A stretch of 64,000 nt of DNA. Origin: Xiphias gladius (lineage: Eukaryota; Chordata; Actinopteri; Istiophoriformes; Xiphiidae). The notes below the pieces were generated by a model. The model ran no database searches, was not told the origin of the DNA, and was given only the letters and a program-made list of their open reading frames with translations. The DNA lies in contig NC_053422.1 of assembly GCF_016859285.1 (NCBI RefSeq), positions 19,622,001 through 19,686,000 of the forward strand. The letters run 5' to 3'. How positions within the stretch are numbered: the stretch's first letter is position 1; every line of letters starts with the position of its first letter. This document shows positions 47,285 through 61,215 of this stretch, in pieces. The position numbers and the translations under genes are program-made.

Positions 47285-49025
47285 TGCAAACCCCAAAGTG
47301 ATGGCAAATACTTTGACAGTTTGGCTGTCCACCACTTCCACAATACGTTCCAGTATTCTTTTATTTTGTTGGAGTCCCATAAAACGTAGGGATCTCACTC
47401 TCTTTTTAAAACTAATGTTCACACAGATTCACTTTGCATGTGACCTCTCATGAATGTGTCAAAACTTTCCCTTACGTATAAGTGTGATCAAGTTGCCCAT
47501 AACTTTTACAGAGGAAAATTCTTTCCTAAAAGTTTCTGGGGTTTGACTCTGGGATTTTTGAATCTCTTTTACTGGTACAAACCATTATTGGATAAGTCAT
47601 TGTGGTGGAACGGACCAATCACTGAGAGCCATAAAAAAGAGTTACCAAGCTCCCATTGCTTGTGGGTAAGGGCCACTTACAAGACTCTTCGTCATAAATA
47701 CTTCTTCATATATATTTTTTTCATTTTCAAGCTCATTACACTGGATAATCACATGGGTAAGTTCTTCTACTGTCAATGCTAGTGCAATTCATCCCTTCCT
47801 GCTAGGCGGAACTAAAGAGAAAAAAACTCATCCAAACATTTTTTTTAAATTCATCATTGTTCATAAAGGAAGTGAGAAGCTAGTGAGAGTGAGATGTGAG
47901 ATGTCTCTGTCTGTGTTTCTGTTTGTCCCATCTGTCAGGCAGCTGGTGGGCAACTCAGAGGGGTCCTCTTCAGAATCTGTCTGCCTCCTGTGGTCTCTTG
48001 AGCCTGGCCAATGAGGATTAAACAACCACCTTCAATCTCTGGTGAAGCTGCTTTACCATGACCTATCCATCGGCCTCTGTGGGCTCTGTTAGCACCTTCG
48101 CCTTACCGGAAAAATCGTGTCCTTGCCAGTATCTTCACTCGGATCAGAGTAACGGGACCCATTGCAGGCTCGTGAAAGACCATTAAACCTGTGGAGTGAA
48201 AGTGATGAGCAGAGCATGCTGTGGGGACTCTGCTTAAATGTGAACAGCAGAAACACCTATCACAGCCTGACTCACAGTTTGGCTAACCTTCAGGCACTGT
48301 CTGGCAAATAAAATCATACTGAGCGCCAGTTGTTGCTCTTTGATCACATTTCTCTCTAAATAAGCCCTGTGAACTGATTTTGAATTATGAATGAATCATT
48401 CTTGACTATGGCTCACTATTAACAACATCATTTGACATGAATGTTTTTGCAGCTGGGTTATTTGTACATTAACGCCGCAAATGTTGTTACAGTAAGTTAT
48501 TCCCAGGTGAGAGTTTGAGTGATTCTCCAGTGGCTTATTTTCGCTGAGAAATGTAGAATGAGGCCGAGAAAAAACTGAACCAACAAAGCCTCTTGTGTCC
48601 TGAGAATAAATATGAGCCCACAGAATGGAAATGATTCAACATACTTTCTTAATCCAGAGAGTAAAGATTGAGAACGCCAAGCAGGACCCAGATGGCAGGA
48701 GGTATGAAGGTATGAATTTAACTGCCTCCAGACACGGTGCAAGCAGAGTGGGGTACACGTTACTGTAAGTGCACAAATATCCTCTGAGAGACTTCTAATG
48801 AGGATGAATATTATTACAAGCCACTACAGTATGTCTGGACTTAAATGAATTAAAAACTAGCTTGTTTGGTGCAACCCGTTTCAGTTTAGTGATGCGTAAA
48901 TTTCCACGTAGAAAACACTAATGTTATAACTACTCTAACTATGAACTATGAAAAAACAGTGAATTTCTCCCCCTCTCTTTTTCTCTTTTTCTCTTTCTAT
49001 GACTCTTTCTTTCTCTTACGTAGTC

Positions 49026-49179
<154 letters not shown>

Positions 49180-52100
49180 GGGCCTCTGATTTCCTGACAT
49201 TTCACTACATTACACATTCACAATGACTGTGGCAGATATTTTGGGCTCACACACTAATGTAATTTGCAGGAGGGAAGATGAATAAATATTTTGTCAGGAC
49301 CCTGCACTGTGTGACACAGATTAAGTCTTTAGCTTGTGTGGTAGTGAACCAGACCAGTGTTTAGCATTTTGTTTTTGTCTCACGAATAATTTTGATTACG
49401 TTCTCCAAAGCGTTGATCCAAACAAAGAGTGCGCCTCTTGTTGGGAGAATAAGTCCTGCCTTGTTCCTATCCCATCTGCAGAGAGGCCCTACTACAAAGC
49501 CGAAAGGCATTTAGATGGAAATGGGCTGAAACAAACACAATCAGACAGGAATGTCACATCATTTAATCCATAATCTTGTGCATACGATAATCTAATGGAT
49601 AAAATGCTGCTATGAAATGCTCAGTTTCAATTATTTTGGTGTCTAGACCTTACTGGCTGTAAAGATACAGCATGTAAAAGACAGCCTGTCTGCCGAATGA
49701 TGGGTTACAGTAGATGTGTGTGGGCTTTTTTGACAAACTCGAGCTCCCACCCATTTCCCCTGATTCTTTAGAACTTATCACGACAATAGAGCAAATAAGG
49801 CGTAAAAGTGATGCATGACATTCCATTGAGTTAAGTAATGTCCTGTACAGATTACAACCTGGACTACCTGTAAAAGACATGTACCTCTTTGTTCTGTAGT
49901 ACTACACACACCCAAACCAACGATCTATGAGACAGACCTACGGTATTAATTCCGTTTCCTTCAGCAGATATTCATTCAGCTTTTAAAATGGGACATACCT
50001 TTGACATGATCTGTTCAGTGGTACATTGTCCATACATGGAAACAAGGAGTCAAAAGGCCTGTTTGTTCTTCCACTAATAAACTCATACTAAATCAAACTG
50101 ACCAAACTTCTTTTTTGCAACATCCGGTGTTTGTTTGGGCTGTTAAAGCCATGTGAACACTGATGAGTGTGATTTCAAAATAGATAACGCCAGAAATTTA
50201 TTACATACAAACATTCGAAATCAAAACCAGACGAGCTGGCAGTGAGGGAAACAGTGATTGTGTCCAGGGCAAGCCCCCGGGATTCATTTGCATTTATTTC
50301 TGATTCCCTCACGTCTAAGCATCATTGTTGCCAAGAACACATTAAAGGAAGCAACAGTGCTATGGATGATTGTGTTTCTTTTTTCTTCTTTCTTTTTTTA
50401 TTTAGTAATGTGTAAATAGCAGCGTTGGCTCCGCGTGTGTTTCAATATTACCCAGACAGACAGAATGAGAGCCAGCTGATTGTGGTTTGGGCTCAGTCTC
50501 AGTCTGTGTATTAATGTACTGGAGCTCCCACCATATGCTTATGCTGGTGTGGGTCCAAGTCTGGCCCACATATACACTTCATAGATGAACACATTCACAC
50601 ATATAGACCCACACAAACAACAAAATAAGACTCCAGGGTTCACTACCAACTCAAATGCACTGCCCAGTTTGTGGTAGAAATTTCGACTGCAAAACTTGGT
50701 CGTAGTGGGACTTGTGCCATGGAGTATATTTAGCGTATATATATTGGATTCAGAAAATTTGTGTTAGGTTTAATGCATTAGCAGGAACCAGGCTGGAATC
50801 CAAGCTTAGTTTTACTTAAAATGTGAAATTAGTTGCCTATTAGGCTATGGGCTGATACTGTCTATGAATTAGACTGCTGGACTGTCGCTTTAAAACGTGG
50901 CCTTACAGTACTATACATCATCAAACCACAAGTGGACACACCCTGATTCTAGCAGGGTTTATTCGTCGCTGCTTCACACCACAACACCCTCTGAGGTAGT
51001 TTATGAGAAATACAGATGTCTAGATGACTGAAAATAAACAGAGAATAGTGCTGGAACATGAGTGTGCCTTTACCAAACGAGTCCTATGTACATTTCCAGA
51101 AGATCAGTAATCGACAGATTTGTTATGGAGTTGTACGCTCAAGCACACCATGGGATGTGAGCTTGCCTGAGCTGCACCTCACAATCACTGAGGAACATCT
51201 ACCCATCAAAACATCGACAAGCATGGTGAATAATCTCTCTTTCTCTCTCTGCCTTCCTCTGTGTTTATACTGAGGCTATGCCTTTGAACAGCCCGATGGC
51301 TATATCCCATTACATCCAGAGGGATGTGCTGAGGGGATGGTATGGTGAGCAAGAAAACGGAGAGGGGCCTGTATATGATTCTAATCAATTCAAGCCTCGG
51401 CCATCGCAAACGCTCTTTAATAGCTTCTGTAGATGGACCCGACTCGAGAGGGAATGCAAACCAGATCACTTAGGAAATTCCACAATGCTCTCTTTGCAGC
51501 AAAAGCCCTTCTTCTGAAGGAATGTGTGCTAACATTTCCCCTCAGTTCCCTGGTCTCCCACACACACAGCTGCCCTTCAGAGAGTCATGCCAAAAGAGCA
51601 GAGCCAAGCGGGCCGCTGGAAAAGCAGAGAGGGAGAAGCACGAAAGAGAGACACAGCGGCTAATGGCTGCTCTCCCAGCTCCGTGGGGTCATACTCATTT
51701 AAACGAGTGAGGAGAGGCTGGGTCAAAGGAGAGAGCACACAGGAATGGTGATGAAGATAGGGAGACTGGAGGTGGAAAATAGGAATAAGTACCCTAAAGT
51801 GAGACTATAAATAAAGGAGACACAGAGATAAGGGAGAGGGAAATCGATTAGGTCTGACAGTTGTGTAAGGAAAGAGAGGAAAATGATAGAAGAATACATA
51901 GAGGAAGAATGGGAGCAGGAGGAAAGGGATGTCGAGGGAGGAGGTGAGGCAGGGCAGAGACGTTACTTAAAGTAGCCTCAATGTGATGGATCATTTGAAC
52001 AGCTTGGCAGGACCATCCATCAGGTGAGGAAAGGTGGTGGAAAGAAAAGTTCAGATAAACATATCTCACCAAAATCCCAACCAACAAAACCTTCAGAATC

Positions 52101-55100
52101 ACAGAAGATGCAGAAATGATTTTTATATGCTTTTCAACATGCTCCTGGTCCAAATTGATTTTGGAAGAAGAGGTTTGCCTTTTGGTAAACTTTGTGTGAC
52201 CTGCTGTTTGAAAGAGTGGTGAACCACAAGCGGAATAATTGCACCATCAAGTAAAGTTAGCATATTTTATGGCTGAAGGGTGATCAGGATGTTACTCCTA
52301 AAGTCTGGCAGTCATTCAAGATACATATTTTCCAACATATGACACAGTCATGCAGTCCCAGCCAATCCAATATTCACAGACAGTTCTCTCCTCATGGAGG
52401 GCCTTCAGGTTTCAGGATAAAACATTTAAAAGATTAGTGAAATGTATCCAAGCATTTCTCTGCAGAAGACTGTAGATTTGTAAATCTAAAGATCTAATAA
52501 TTTCTAAGCGTCAGAAACTATACAGAGAAACAGATGTCACATTTTGAAAATTTATGGCACTTTTGGGATCTTTTGAGTATAAACATATTTGGAGATAAGG
52601 AGTTTTATTCATAAATTTTAGTATTAACATCCCTGCAGAGAGGCTAAAAATTGTGCACTATACATCAAATATGAATGTCCCTGAGTTACTGTCCTGAGCA
52701 ATCCGCATTATAAAAAGCTCTATAGGATCTTCATGTCTGATGTTTCTTTTCTCAATTTTTGAGAGGAAATGATTATCTGTGTTTGCGTTTTATTATTCAA
52801 TAACAGTCAGCTGCATCAACAGATTCTGTGGCTTTAGCAGGAACTTAGTCTTACGTTTTTCTTGCATAGTTTTCATTCTTCATTTGGATTTCTCTGCCCA
52901 GTTTGCATGGCGGGAAAATTGGTCAAGAAGGGAAAAAACGGGGGGAAAGAGAACAGAGTGGGGCCCACTGGTCTCTCCACATCCCTGTGTTGAATATGAA
53001 AATATATTATAGCATAATGTGTTCAGTATGCAAGCTTGAAGGAAACCATATGAAAAGATCCCAGACAAAGAGCCTTCTGTGTTCCAGCTGACCCCCCTCC
53101 CACCCCCATCCGTCGTCTGCTTCAACTGAGAGAGAGAGGGAAAGAGACAGAGAGAGGGAGCGAGAGGAGAGGTAAAAGTGGGAGGTGTGTGTGCAGAGTC
53201 GTAGGAACTGAAAAGGGGCAGTACGCACTCTTGCTGCCTCACACAGCCAGACCCATTTGAGTACAGGTGAGCGGCATGACTAAACCAGGACACACCAAAC
53301 AGGAAGGAGCACTAAATCCTGGAATTTTATCTGTCGCTGTGAAACTGTGATCGCTGCAGACTTTGTCACCTGCAGCCCATTATATTTATCTCTACAGGGT
53401 AAGACATTATCTTTGTTTGGAGAGAGAGAGAGAGAGCAGGGGGAATGCAGTGAACTGTAGCAGAAGAGGAGGGAAACTTTGAAAGTCTTTGTCTGAGTGG
53501 ATGACAAACATCTGTGGCTGCTGTTTTTTCCCCTCGACGCAGGCCGCAGGCTTGCAGAGGGGGTTGGCTGGCTACATTAGCACTGTGGGCACTGATATCT
53601 GACTCTATTGTCCTGACTGTGTGGAGCCTGCTGTGTAGTCAGGTTATAGACTTGAACTGCACTGTGTAACATTAGAGGGTTTATCCAATTAAAGACCCGG
53701 CTGGAGACTGTATTGACTTTCGTATATAAGTAATTGCTTCCTGTTAACACAACAGGTGAGGCCCATTAACTGCTTTACAGGGGGCAATGGTAGGTTTTGT
53801 TCAGCCATATGTTACCATATATATAAATGACACCCCTTAGGTTTTGCTGTAACTGAAGACGCTTTGAAACTGCAGAAAATGGTTTTGTCAAATGTCTGAA
53901 TGTGAACAGAGTGACTGCCAAAAAGTCAATAACATTCTGCAATTAGTTCCTGCAGTATTGATATTACTTGCACACGTTTTACATTTTTAAAATGTGCTTG
54001 TACTTCCTGCCTTCCATGTCTAACAGTTTTCACATTATGACTCTGACTTCTTTAGAAGGTTCCTCCTTCTTGGCACCAGATCATACACACCTACTTCGAG
54101 TGTTTATCTTTGCCTCTTGAACTTCTCCACCTGCGACTATGAGAGTACGATGAGCTGCACATGAAGCAGACACTTCATTACAAGGTTTTCCTCTGCATGT
54201 TTAATGAATGCACTCGCAGGATTCCTAAAAGAGAAAAGAGAAACAGAGAGAGAAAGAGACATTTGTGACTTTCATTGGCGTCTGTGCCTTGCATTGTTTT
54301 AGATGTCAGTCATCAGCCAGCACAGGCCGAGGCATGTTGACTATCACAGCCTCCTGAGGAATTATGAACCAGGAATGCTAATTTTGGAGCACTACCTGAA
54401 ATTATTTTGTAGTGCTGCAAGGGCCCTTGAATGGCTCTTTGTCTGAGCAAGAGAGAAAGACAGAGAGCAAAGGGGCCTGCTAAAGCCTTTACCATTTACG
54501 GCTGAATGATTTTTACATGCCAAACTGTAAAGGAGCCAGGCAAAGACGAGATATAGCAGACACATAGCAGCTCTGCCCGTAAGGGATTAAATCACAAAGG
54601 CTTTAAGTCAGTGTCCTGACCAGGTGTCCCATTATAAACCCGGTAATTGATACCCACGAGTCTTACAGTTGGTGGCATGCACGCTCACCTGACATCCACA
54701 TATCTCCCACAATTCAACACATATGCACTCAGAGCAACTGATGATGTACAGATGCCACACCTGAGGTGAAAATGCATGCAGTATATGAGTTATTAGGTGA
54801 CTGGCATGCTTTCTAGAAGTTGGCTATTGATACAGATGTGTAACAAATGTACCAGACAACGGCTACGAGGGACAGATGAATGATGACAGTTTGTACGGCT
54901 GCCAAATTCATTTCTCCCATGCGACATCAATAATTGAGACGAGCTGCAGAGAGCATTGGGATAGATTTGCTGTCTGCCTATGATCCTGTCATAGGTTGAC
55001 GATGCACAGGAACTCTGTGATTACACACCAAAGTAGCCTACGGGCCAGACTGTAAATGATATCCTTGGCTCTAATCATGGAGGTCATTGGGTGGTACAGG

Positions 55101-58100
55101 AAAAGTGTGCAGGGGTGGGGGCTGAGCAGGACAGGTGGGCACTGTAAAATACCTTTTGAACTTCAAGGTAATTGAAGGGTGGGGGTGGGGGGGGTGGATG
55201 ACATCAGATCTTAGGAATGGCAAGTAAATAGGAGCGGTTGAGGCAGGGACAAAACACAACACCCAGGCTGGAAATTAACAAACTGGGACGAATGAAAAGA
55301 AAAAATAACAGATTGTGGCAGACGAGGATTTCAGGAGTCCATATGTTGGTGTTTTGTTTTCTAAGCCACAGTGATTATGCATCTCTGCTGATGTCAATTT
55401 TGAGTTTGCTGCATCTGTTCTTCGTCCAGGAGTTAATAAATATTTTCAGGCTGGATCAAAGACAATAATTAAACCATATTTTAATCAATCTGGTACAGCA
55501 GTGTACTAGAGCACACTCTCCAAATGTGTTCACCTCAGAAACCATTGATCTAATCTAATAAATCAATGTCTGTTTCCAGATGAGGTCCAGATTGATCCCA
55601 ACATGGATCACACATCTGGGGAAATCAAAGGGCTGTTGTCAGAGTGTCTAAACAATACCGGCCTTCATCTCTTCTCACTTGACACGATCACACCAGTAAG
55701 CTAAACTGTGGAGGATTTTTGTTTCTTTTCTGCAGGGAGGTGGGGCAGTGTTTTGTTTGGGCTGATTGTCTTCAGTGGCCAGTGAGTAGTCCTCCTACAC
55801 ACTGTCATGACTCAGCTGTCGTACTGGAGAGCGTCTCCACAAAACACGGTCTTTTGCGGTGCCTGAAACACCTCAAGAAAAAAGATGAATGTGGTTGCCA
55901 TGGCTCTGAGGAATCTCTGAAAAGACATTTAAAAATAATGATTATGTGTGTAGTTCTCTGCACAGGCCTCCCACTCCTCCTGAGTGTTACAGTGGTGACT
56001 CACCAACAAAAACAAATGCAACCCTGATCGGCTTCAAGGAGAGGCAAGTCTGATCACAGACAAGGATGTGTAAACACCGGTTTATCATTACAAACTTTGC
56101 CGGTGGGTCTTATTAACTTTGAAGGGGGAACATGACACTGCTGATCTAATGAAATGCCTTATTGGATAAGAGGGAGGAATGCAATGGATGTCACTGTAGG
56201 TAATTCAAAATCTTTGTTTGTCTCTTCACTTTATGCTGCATGGAAATATTTAATCCACACTCACTTCCTCAGTGTGCTCTATCACATCATAGACCCAGGC
56301 ACAGAGATAAAGCTAATTTTTTGGCAGGTTTAATACAGATTTCCGACACTCAATTCAAAATGAATTGTGACCTCCCTTCCTTCTTTGGAGACATCGCTGA
56401 GTTTTATCACGTTCAGACTTTTATAAAGGCATCTCCTCATTTCCTTCCCCACCATTTTAGCCTGACAAAAGTTCAAAGTGAGAAGGCTGATCTTCATCTT
56501 GAAAGACAGAGAATTGGACTGTCATTGTCTCATAAATGGATTCGAGTGGAGATTTGAGCCGTAAAGTAAACCAGCGTTCAGCAAAAGACTTAGACGAGCC
56601 AAGCCGAGTATATTAAAAAGTTCTTCAGACCACTTTCTCAAGAAACAGTCACCAATTCCAATTTCTGGAAACTGCAGACTCTCTGTCGGCACAAAGGTCA
56701 GGTCTTTTGGACTGTTTTCTTGAAACCATCACGATAATACTTTAATTCCTGTACAAAGCAGTGGGTTGAAACTCATGCTATTACACAAAGGGTGATGACG
56801 GACAATTGAGTAGGATTCTTGTACCAGCTGTTTGCCAAAGCTGTGGTTTGCCAGAGTTGTGGGTAGATGTAACATCCAGCTTTTGTCTGTGTAAATGTCA
56901 CATTTAAATAACATAACTGAAGAAGATGCTTTTGACATTTGCATAACTGAATTAAACCTGTGTATTTCTCTTTTTTACAGGTGATCCTGGAGGGAAAATG
57001 GACATGGAGATGCATTAGATGAAGTGTCGTGACCTTTTTCCCCCCAACCTTTCCTTTTATCAACAGCTTAAGCTTAGTTCACCAAACTAAAACAGATTGT
57101 CCTAAAAACTGGCTGAACAATCAGAACACAGACATCAAGTCTTTCTTAGCATAACAAATTCTGAATGGAGGAGCTGCTGACTGCAGAGTTACTGAATTCA
57201 TGACGAATCCTTAGTTCTAGTATGCTGATGCCTTTCAGTATTAATCAAAACTATCATAAGAATTATAAGAACTACAAGAACTTTCCCTCTCAATTGTGGT
57301 TTTGTGAATAAACAAGAGACAGAATCTTATTATCCTGCCTTCAGAGGCTGTATCTGGCTTCAATGTATAAGAAATAACACAGTACACTTGAATTTAGGAA
57401 CTCTAGCTGAATGCATTGGAGCTCTGAATACAAACCAAGAATGACCTTTCCAGAGTGAAATGTTATTCCTCACATGCACCTAACAGCAGGAAGCCGCCAT
57501 ATACACAGTTCCCCTTCACGTCACTGTAGAGTTATGATCTCCAAGATAAAGGGCAGATCCTTTTCTCTGGGAGAAAAATAATCTGTGGGCTGGAGATTGG
57601 GAAGCAGACAAAAAGCATGTTTTGGTGACCAAAATAGCAGAGGAGGAAGACTGACGTCTGGGGAAAAAAAAGGAGTATTAGAGAGATGCAAATTGAGAAG
57701 ACTGGACTGTTTCTCATCCCTTTTTGCCAGATTTTTAACAGAGCACAAAAAACTAGTCCATGGGAACACATCCAAGGCACATTGGAGTTGACCCTCCTGG
57801 GACGTCCTGTTAGATAAAGAATAATACTTCATGAAGACCAAAATAAGAATGCACTTCTTCTGTCAAAGTTCAGCTGACTACAGAACAACATTTGGAGGGA
57901 TTATTGCTAAAAGGGGAGCCATGACCGGCAGCATCCTGGAACGCTGAGCTACTCCTTTCCTCGTCATTTTTTGTTTTTTCTTGTATTTCCAAACATAATC
58001 ACTCCCTACCAGTGAGGAACAAAACTTCCATCCTCCAACGGGACCAGCGGTTTCATCTTATCAGGAGAGAAGATTGAGTTGACTGGAACGAAACAGTCAC

Positions 58101-58136
58101 ATTTCCCCCTGCTGTGGGCTTTTGTTTCTGCTGCAG

Positions 58137-58327
58137 CAGAATTGAACCGTGGGCAGTGATGGAGATGCAGAAGGGACATACGTCTCTCAGGAGAGGGGTG
58201 AGCTGGAGTCCAGGAGGGTTGAGAAAACCTCTCCAGGCAACAAAAGACCTGTACACTCCTGGGACAGAGTGCACTGCATCATGGGAGAAGACGGGATTCA
58301 ACAAAGACCAGATGAGCCGGAAAACAA
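58137..58327 (+). CDS. synpo: candidate 5' coding exon of synpo (start codon 58159)
   Basis: A textbook acceptor (TTTTGTTTCTGCTGCAG) ends at 58136, and the donor ACAA|GTAAGT is at 58327/58328. ATG at 58159 opens 56 codons (MEMQKGHTSLRRGVSWSPGG, ending KDQMSRKT) and the exon ends in phase 1. The main synpo exon at 62806 needs one base from upstream. Joining makes Asn, then [12 protein letters not shown], without a stop. The other frames fail. RRGVSWSPGG looks like real protein, but I cannot confirm homology. Confidence 0.55.
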
Positions 58328-60062
58328 GTAAGTGTTTGTTTATCTGGCATTTTCTGTCCTTTTTTGGGCAGCGTGAAAGTGTTTTATTCCTCCGTTACTT
58401 CCTGACGCAGAAATGTAGTTGTAAATACATTTCCAGTGGTTAGTTTTTAGTGCAGCCTTAATGCTACAGCATGGCTTGAACTGTAGTATATCATCATATC
58501 AGAAAACCTACAAGTGAGAGGAATAGACAACAGATAGAGAAAACAGGCAACTCTGCCTCACCAGTGTAACTTGACACAGTGAAATGCTCCATGAAACATC
58601 TGTTTCCATGCTGTAACAATACAGGCTGTCCTAACAGCAATGGAAATGCCATTATGCATCACTGCTGAAGGGCAGTCTTAATATTCAACACAGCCATTGA
58701 AAATAATGGGCTAACTTGTGGGAAAAGCTGTTTGGAAACTTTTTAGAACTGTCTTTTTACTTTCACAACTCCCAGAAGAGTAACGGTTCAACAGAAATAG
58801 ATCTACGAAATATTTCTCTCTGACTGCACACTGCTCATATCACCAAAATATCATGTTGTTAAATAGCAATATTAAGAAACAACAAAACAATGGTCGGCTG
58901 GACAGATAATTACCTCTGGGCTGTGACAAGTTTTTCAGATGCAGTATTCAAAGAGAGTAAAAGGACATTGTGCTGTGGGGAAGCAAAACAAAAAGGTCAT
59001 AGCCATCAAGTAACTGTTATGTAGCCAAGGCCTTGATAAACATCTATAGCCTCTGTGCTTCCAAGAGTGTTCCCATCACTCATTACTCACTAGTTAGTTT
59101 CCTCAAATTGAACATAAATCACCAAAAACAACACAAAGGCACTGATAAAAGTCGACTACACCTCTGCAGAAACCTTTCATAACGCACAAAAGTAACAATA
59201 TGAGCTTGGTTTCAACCCCTGGGCTGGTCTTGTATTTCCCCCATGGGATCCACCAGGAGTTGAGGTCAAATTCAGTCTGGTAAGATCCCAGGACCTCTGT
59301 TAATCCTTGTCTTTCCATACCGCTTCACACATCACCCACGGGGGCTGGTGCTGTCATCCCGCTCACCCCACAGCCATCGCCCGGAGAAAGATAACATCCG
59401 ACAGGGTAATCTGACCTTTGATACACAAATGCAGGGTTGGCCCCCCGACTTAAATCCTCCGGCTGTGGGGGAGTTTTCCCGTCTGCTCTCACCCACGCAG
59501 GGATGAGGGGATGGTTACGAGGGCAGAAGGATGAGGTGGAGAAAGTTAGAGGTGGGGGGTGGCTCTTGCATCATTGCTGAGGGCTGAGTTTTGTCTCCGT
59601 TGGAGGACAGGAAATTCCTATCCTGCCCTTGCAGGTTGGAGCTCAGGGCCCAGAGGGTTCAAGGAGGGCAGATATTTGGTTGGGGAGAGTGCACTTTCTG
59701 ACACACGTGGTGTTGTCCAGACGGACATGGAGGGCAGCAGAGGCCGGTTGCTGGTGCTCTGGTGTCCCAGCGGTCTAATCTATACACGCATAAAATGGAA
59801 TATCTCTGTGTTCCCTTTCGACTTCAAAGACTGCAGCAAGGGTCAGACACTTCCCTGCCATCACAGGACATTAGAGAGAGATAAGCCGCTCCATACTCGC
59901 CATTGACTGGGCACCTCTCCTGGACTGTCAAAACAGCGACATCGATACTTTCCCAACAGAGCTCTTTACTCAGTGGCATGTCTCGGTTTTTATAATTAGT
60001 GGAAGCCCTGTGGAGGTGGCGGTAACACAGATTTGAAAACGGGAAGCGGAGCTGGAGGCTGA

Positions 60063-60303
60063 ATGACAGACAGCACAGCCTCCAGCTACAGACCCCCCTC
60101 CCTCCTTCCCTCCTTCCCTCCTTCCCTGCCTGCCTGCCTGCCTGCCTGCCTCTCTGTCTGTGTCCTGGACTGCGGAGGAAAAGAAACCCGATCCTGTGTC
60201 TCGCTACAGAAAAGGGGCGTGAAGCTATCAGACGCAGTTAAATTGAAAACTCTTCTGGAAGTACTACCAAACGGCGGAGCTCTGACTTTTGACACGGAAA
60301 AAG
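60063..60303 (+). CDS. synpo: candidate alternative first exon of synpo
   Basis: The ATG at 60063 follows an in-frame TGA directly and opens 80 codons to a strong donor, AAAAAG|GTAAGA, at 60303/60304, again phase 1. Joining to 62806 gives [19 protein letters not shown]. The first part is low complexity (a CCTTCCCT/CTGC repeat encoding Pro, Ser, Leu, Ala). The distal part (GVKLSDAVKLKTLLEVLPNG) looks less random. It may be a second promoter, or translation may not start here and the exon may be partly 5' UTR. Confidence 0.4.
60092..60152. repeat. (CCTT)n / (CTGC)n simple repeat
   Basis: CTCCCTCCTTCC units followed by five or so TGCC units. It lies inside the candidate synpo exon. Confidence 0.9.
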
Positions 60304-60550
60304 GTAAGAGATTAGTCGTTACAGTGGACCCCGCAAGACTGACTCCGCTTCCAGTGAACTCGTGAATCGTTGGGATGTTTTACAGCCTCTGATTCAAACT
60401 GAGGAGCAATATGTGGCCGTTTTTGTGAAAACAAACCCAACAAAAGTGTGACTTCTAAGTAGCAGTGTGTAGTTCTTGTAACCGAAGAAATCGGCTACCG
60501 TTCATAAACTTCAGGTAACTTTTTTTTTTTTCGCCTCACAAACTGAAAAA

Positions 60551-60583
60551 GTTGTAACCGACTTCTTATGAGTCGGTTACAAC
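60551..60583. repeat. 13-bp perfect inverted repeat, 7-nt loop
   Basis: GTTGTAACCGACT at 60551-60563 and AGTCGGTTACAAC at 60571-60583, loop TCTTATG. Confidence 0.97.
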
Positions 60584-60839
60584 ACAGCCCTGCTGTGAAC
60601 TGTAATGTTTAATCCGCACTGTAACTAAAAATAACACGACCGAATTTCGTCAAATCAGATTTATTTCCGTTTACTCGTTGTTGATTAAGATTTCCATGCA
60701 ATGGCTAAGTGGCTGCTCACATGTAATCAGATTACGACCCATGTTTTCTGCAAACCAAATCGAGGTAACGGAAAAACTTGAGAAAAAAAAAAAAAAAAAA
60801 AACAGATAGAAGTCCAAATCTCAGGAGGAGTTTCACTCG

Positions 60840-61215
60840 CGTTGTCCGCCGGCGGGCTCTGCACCTGCATGCCACTTGATAAGCAGTGCGCTTCACCTTT
60901 CATCTCAAGCCCCGCTGCCCCGGCGCGTTACTCGCGACCCGTGGAGGCACCGCCACCCGTATCGACAGCCTCGATAAAGGGCTCTGAATATACAGTAAGT
61001 GGCGGCGGGACAGGGCCGTGGTTCATATCCCTGCCGCAATCTAGGAGAGAAAATGGATTTATGCTCAATGCCGGTGGCACTGCGAGGAGGGGCCGCTCGA
61101 AAGGCGGTGTGATAACGCGTTTATCCTCGTTACGTTGCCGCCACAAATGTGTAGCGTGGTTGAGGGATCTCCCTCTCACGGTCTCACGCTCTGTCGTTCC
61201 TCCGTCGGCGTCAGC
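60840..61215 (+). promoter_or_regulatory. CpG-rich segment inside synpo, possible promoter with first exon
   Basis: CG dinucleotides are dense compared with flanks. A good donor (ATACA|GTAAGT) occurs at about 60990. Its phase in the open frame does not fit the exon at 62806, so any exon here would be non-coding 5' UTR. Confidence 0.35.

Noticed and set aside
47450..47782. 110-codon plus-strand open frame
   Set aside because: Low-complexity hydrophobic tail, no family resemblance, in AT-rich non-genic sequence.
56981..57036. Good acceptor (TTTCTCTTTTTTACAG) followed by GDPGGKMDMEMH and a stop
   Set aside because: Might be a synpo 5' UTR exon, but no donor or reading-frame evidence supports it.
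57521..57841. 106-codon minus-strand open frame rich in Phe, Leu and Ser
   Set aside because: No homologue recognised, and other chance frames overlap it on both strands.
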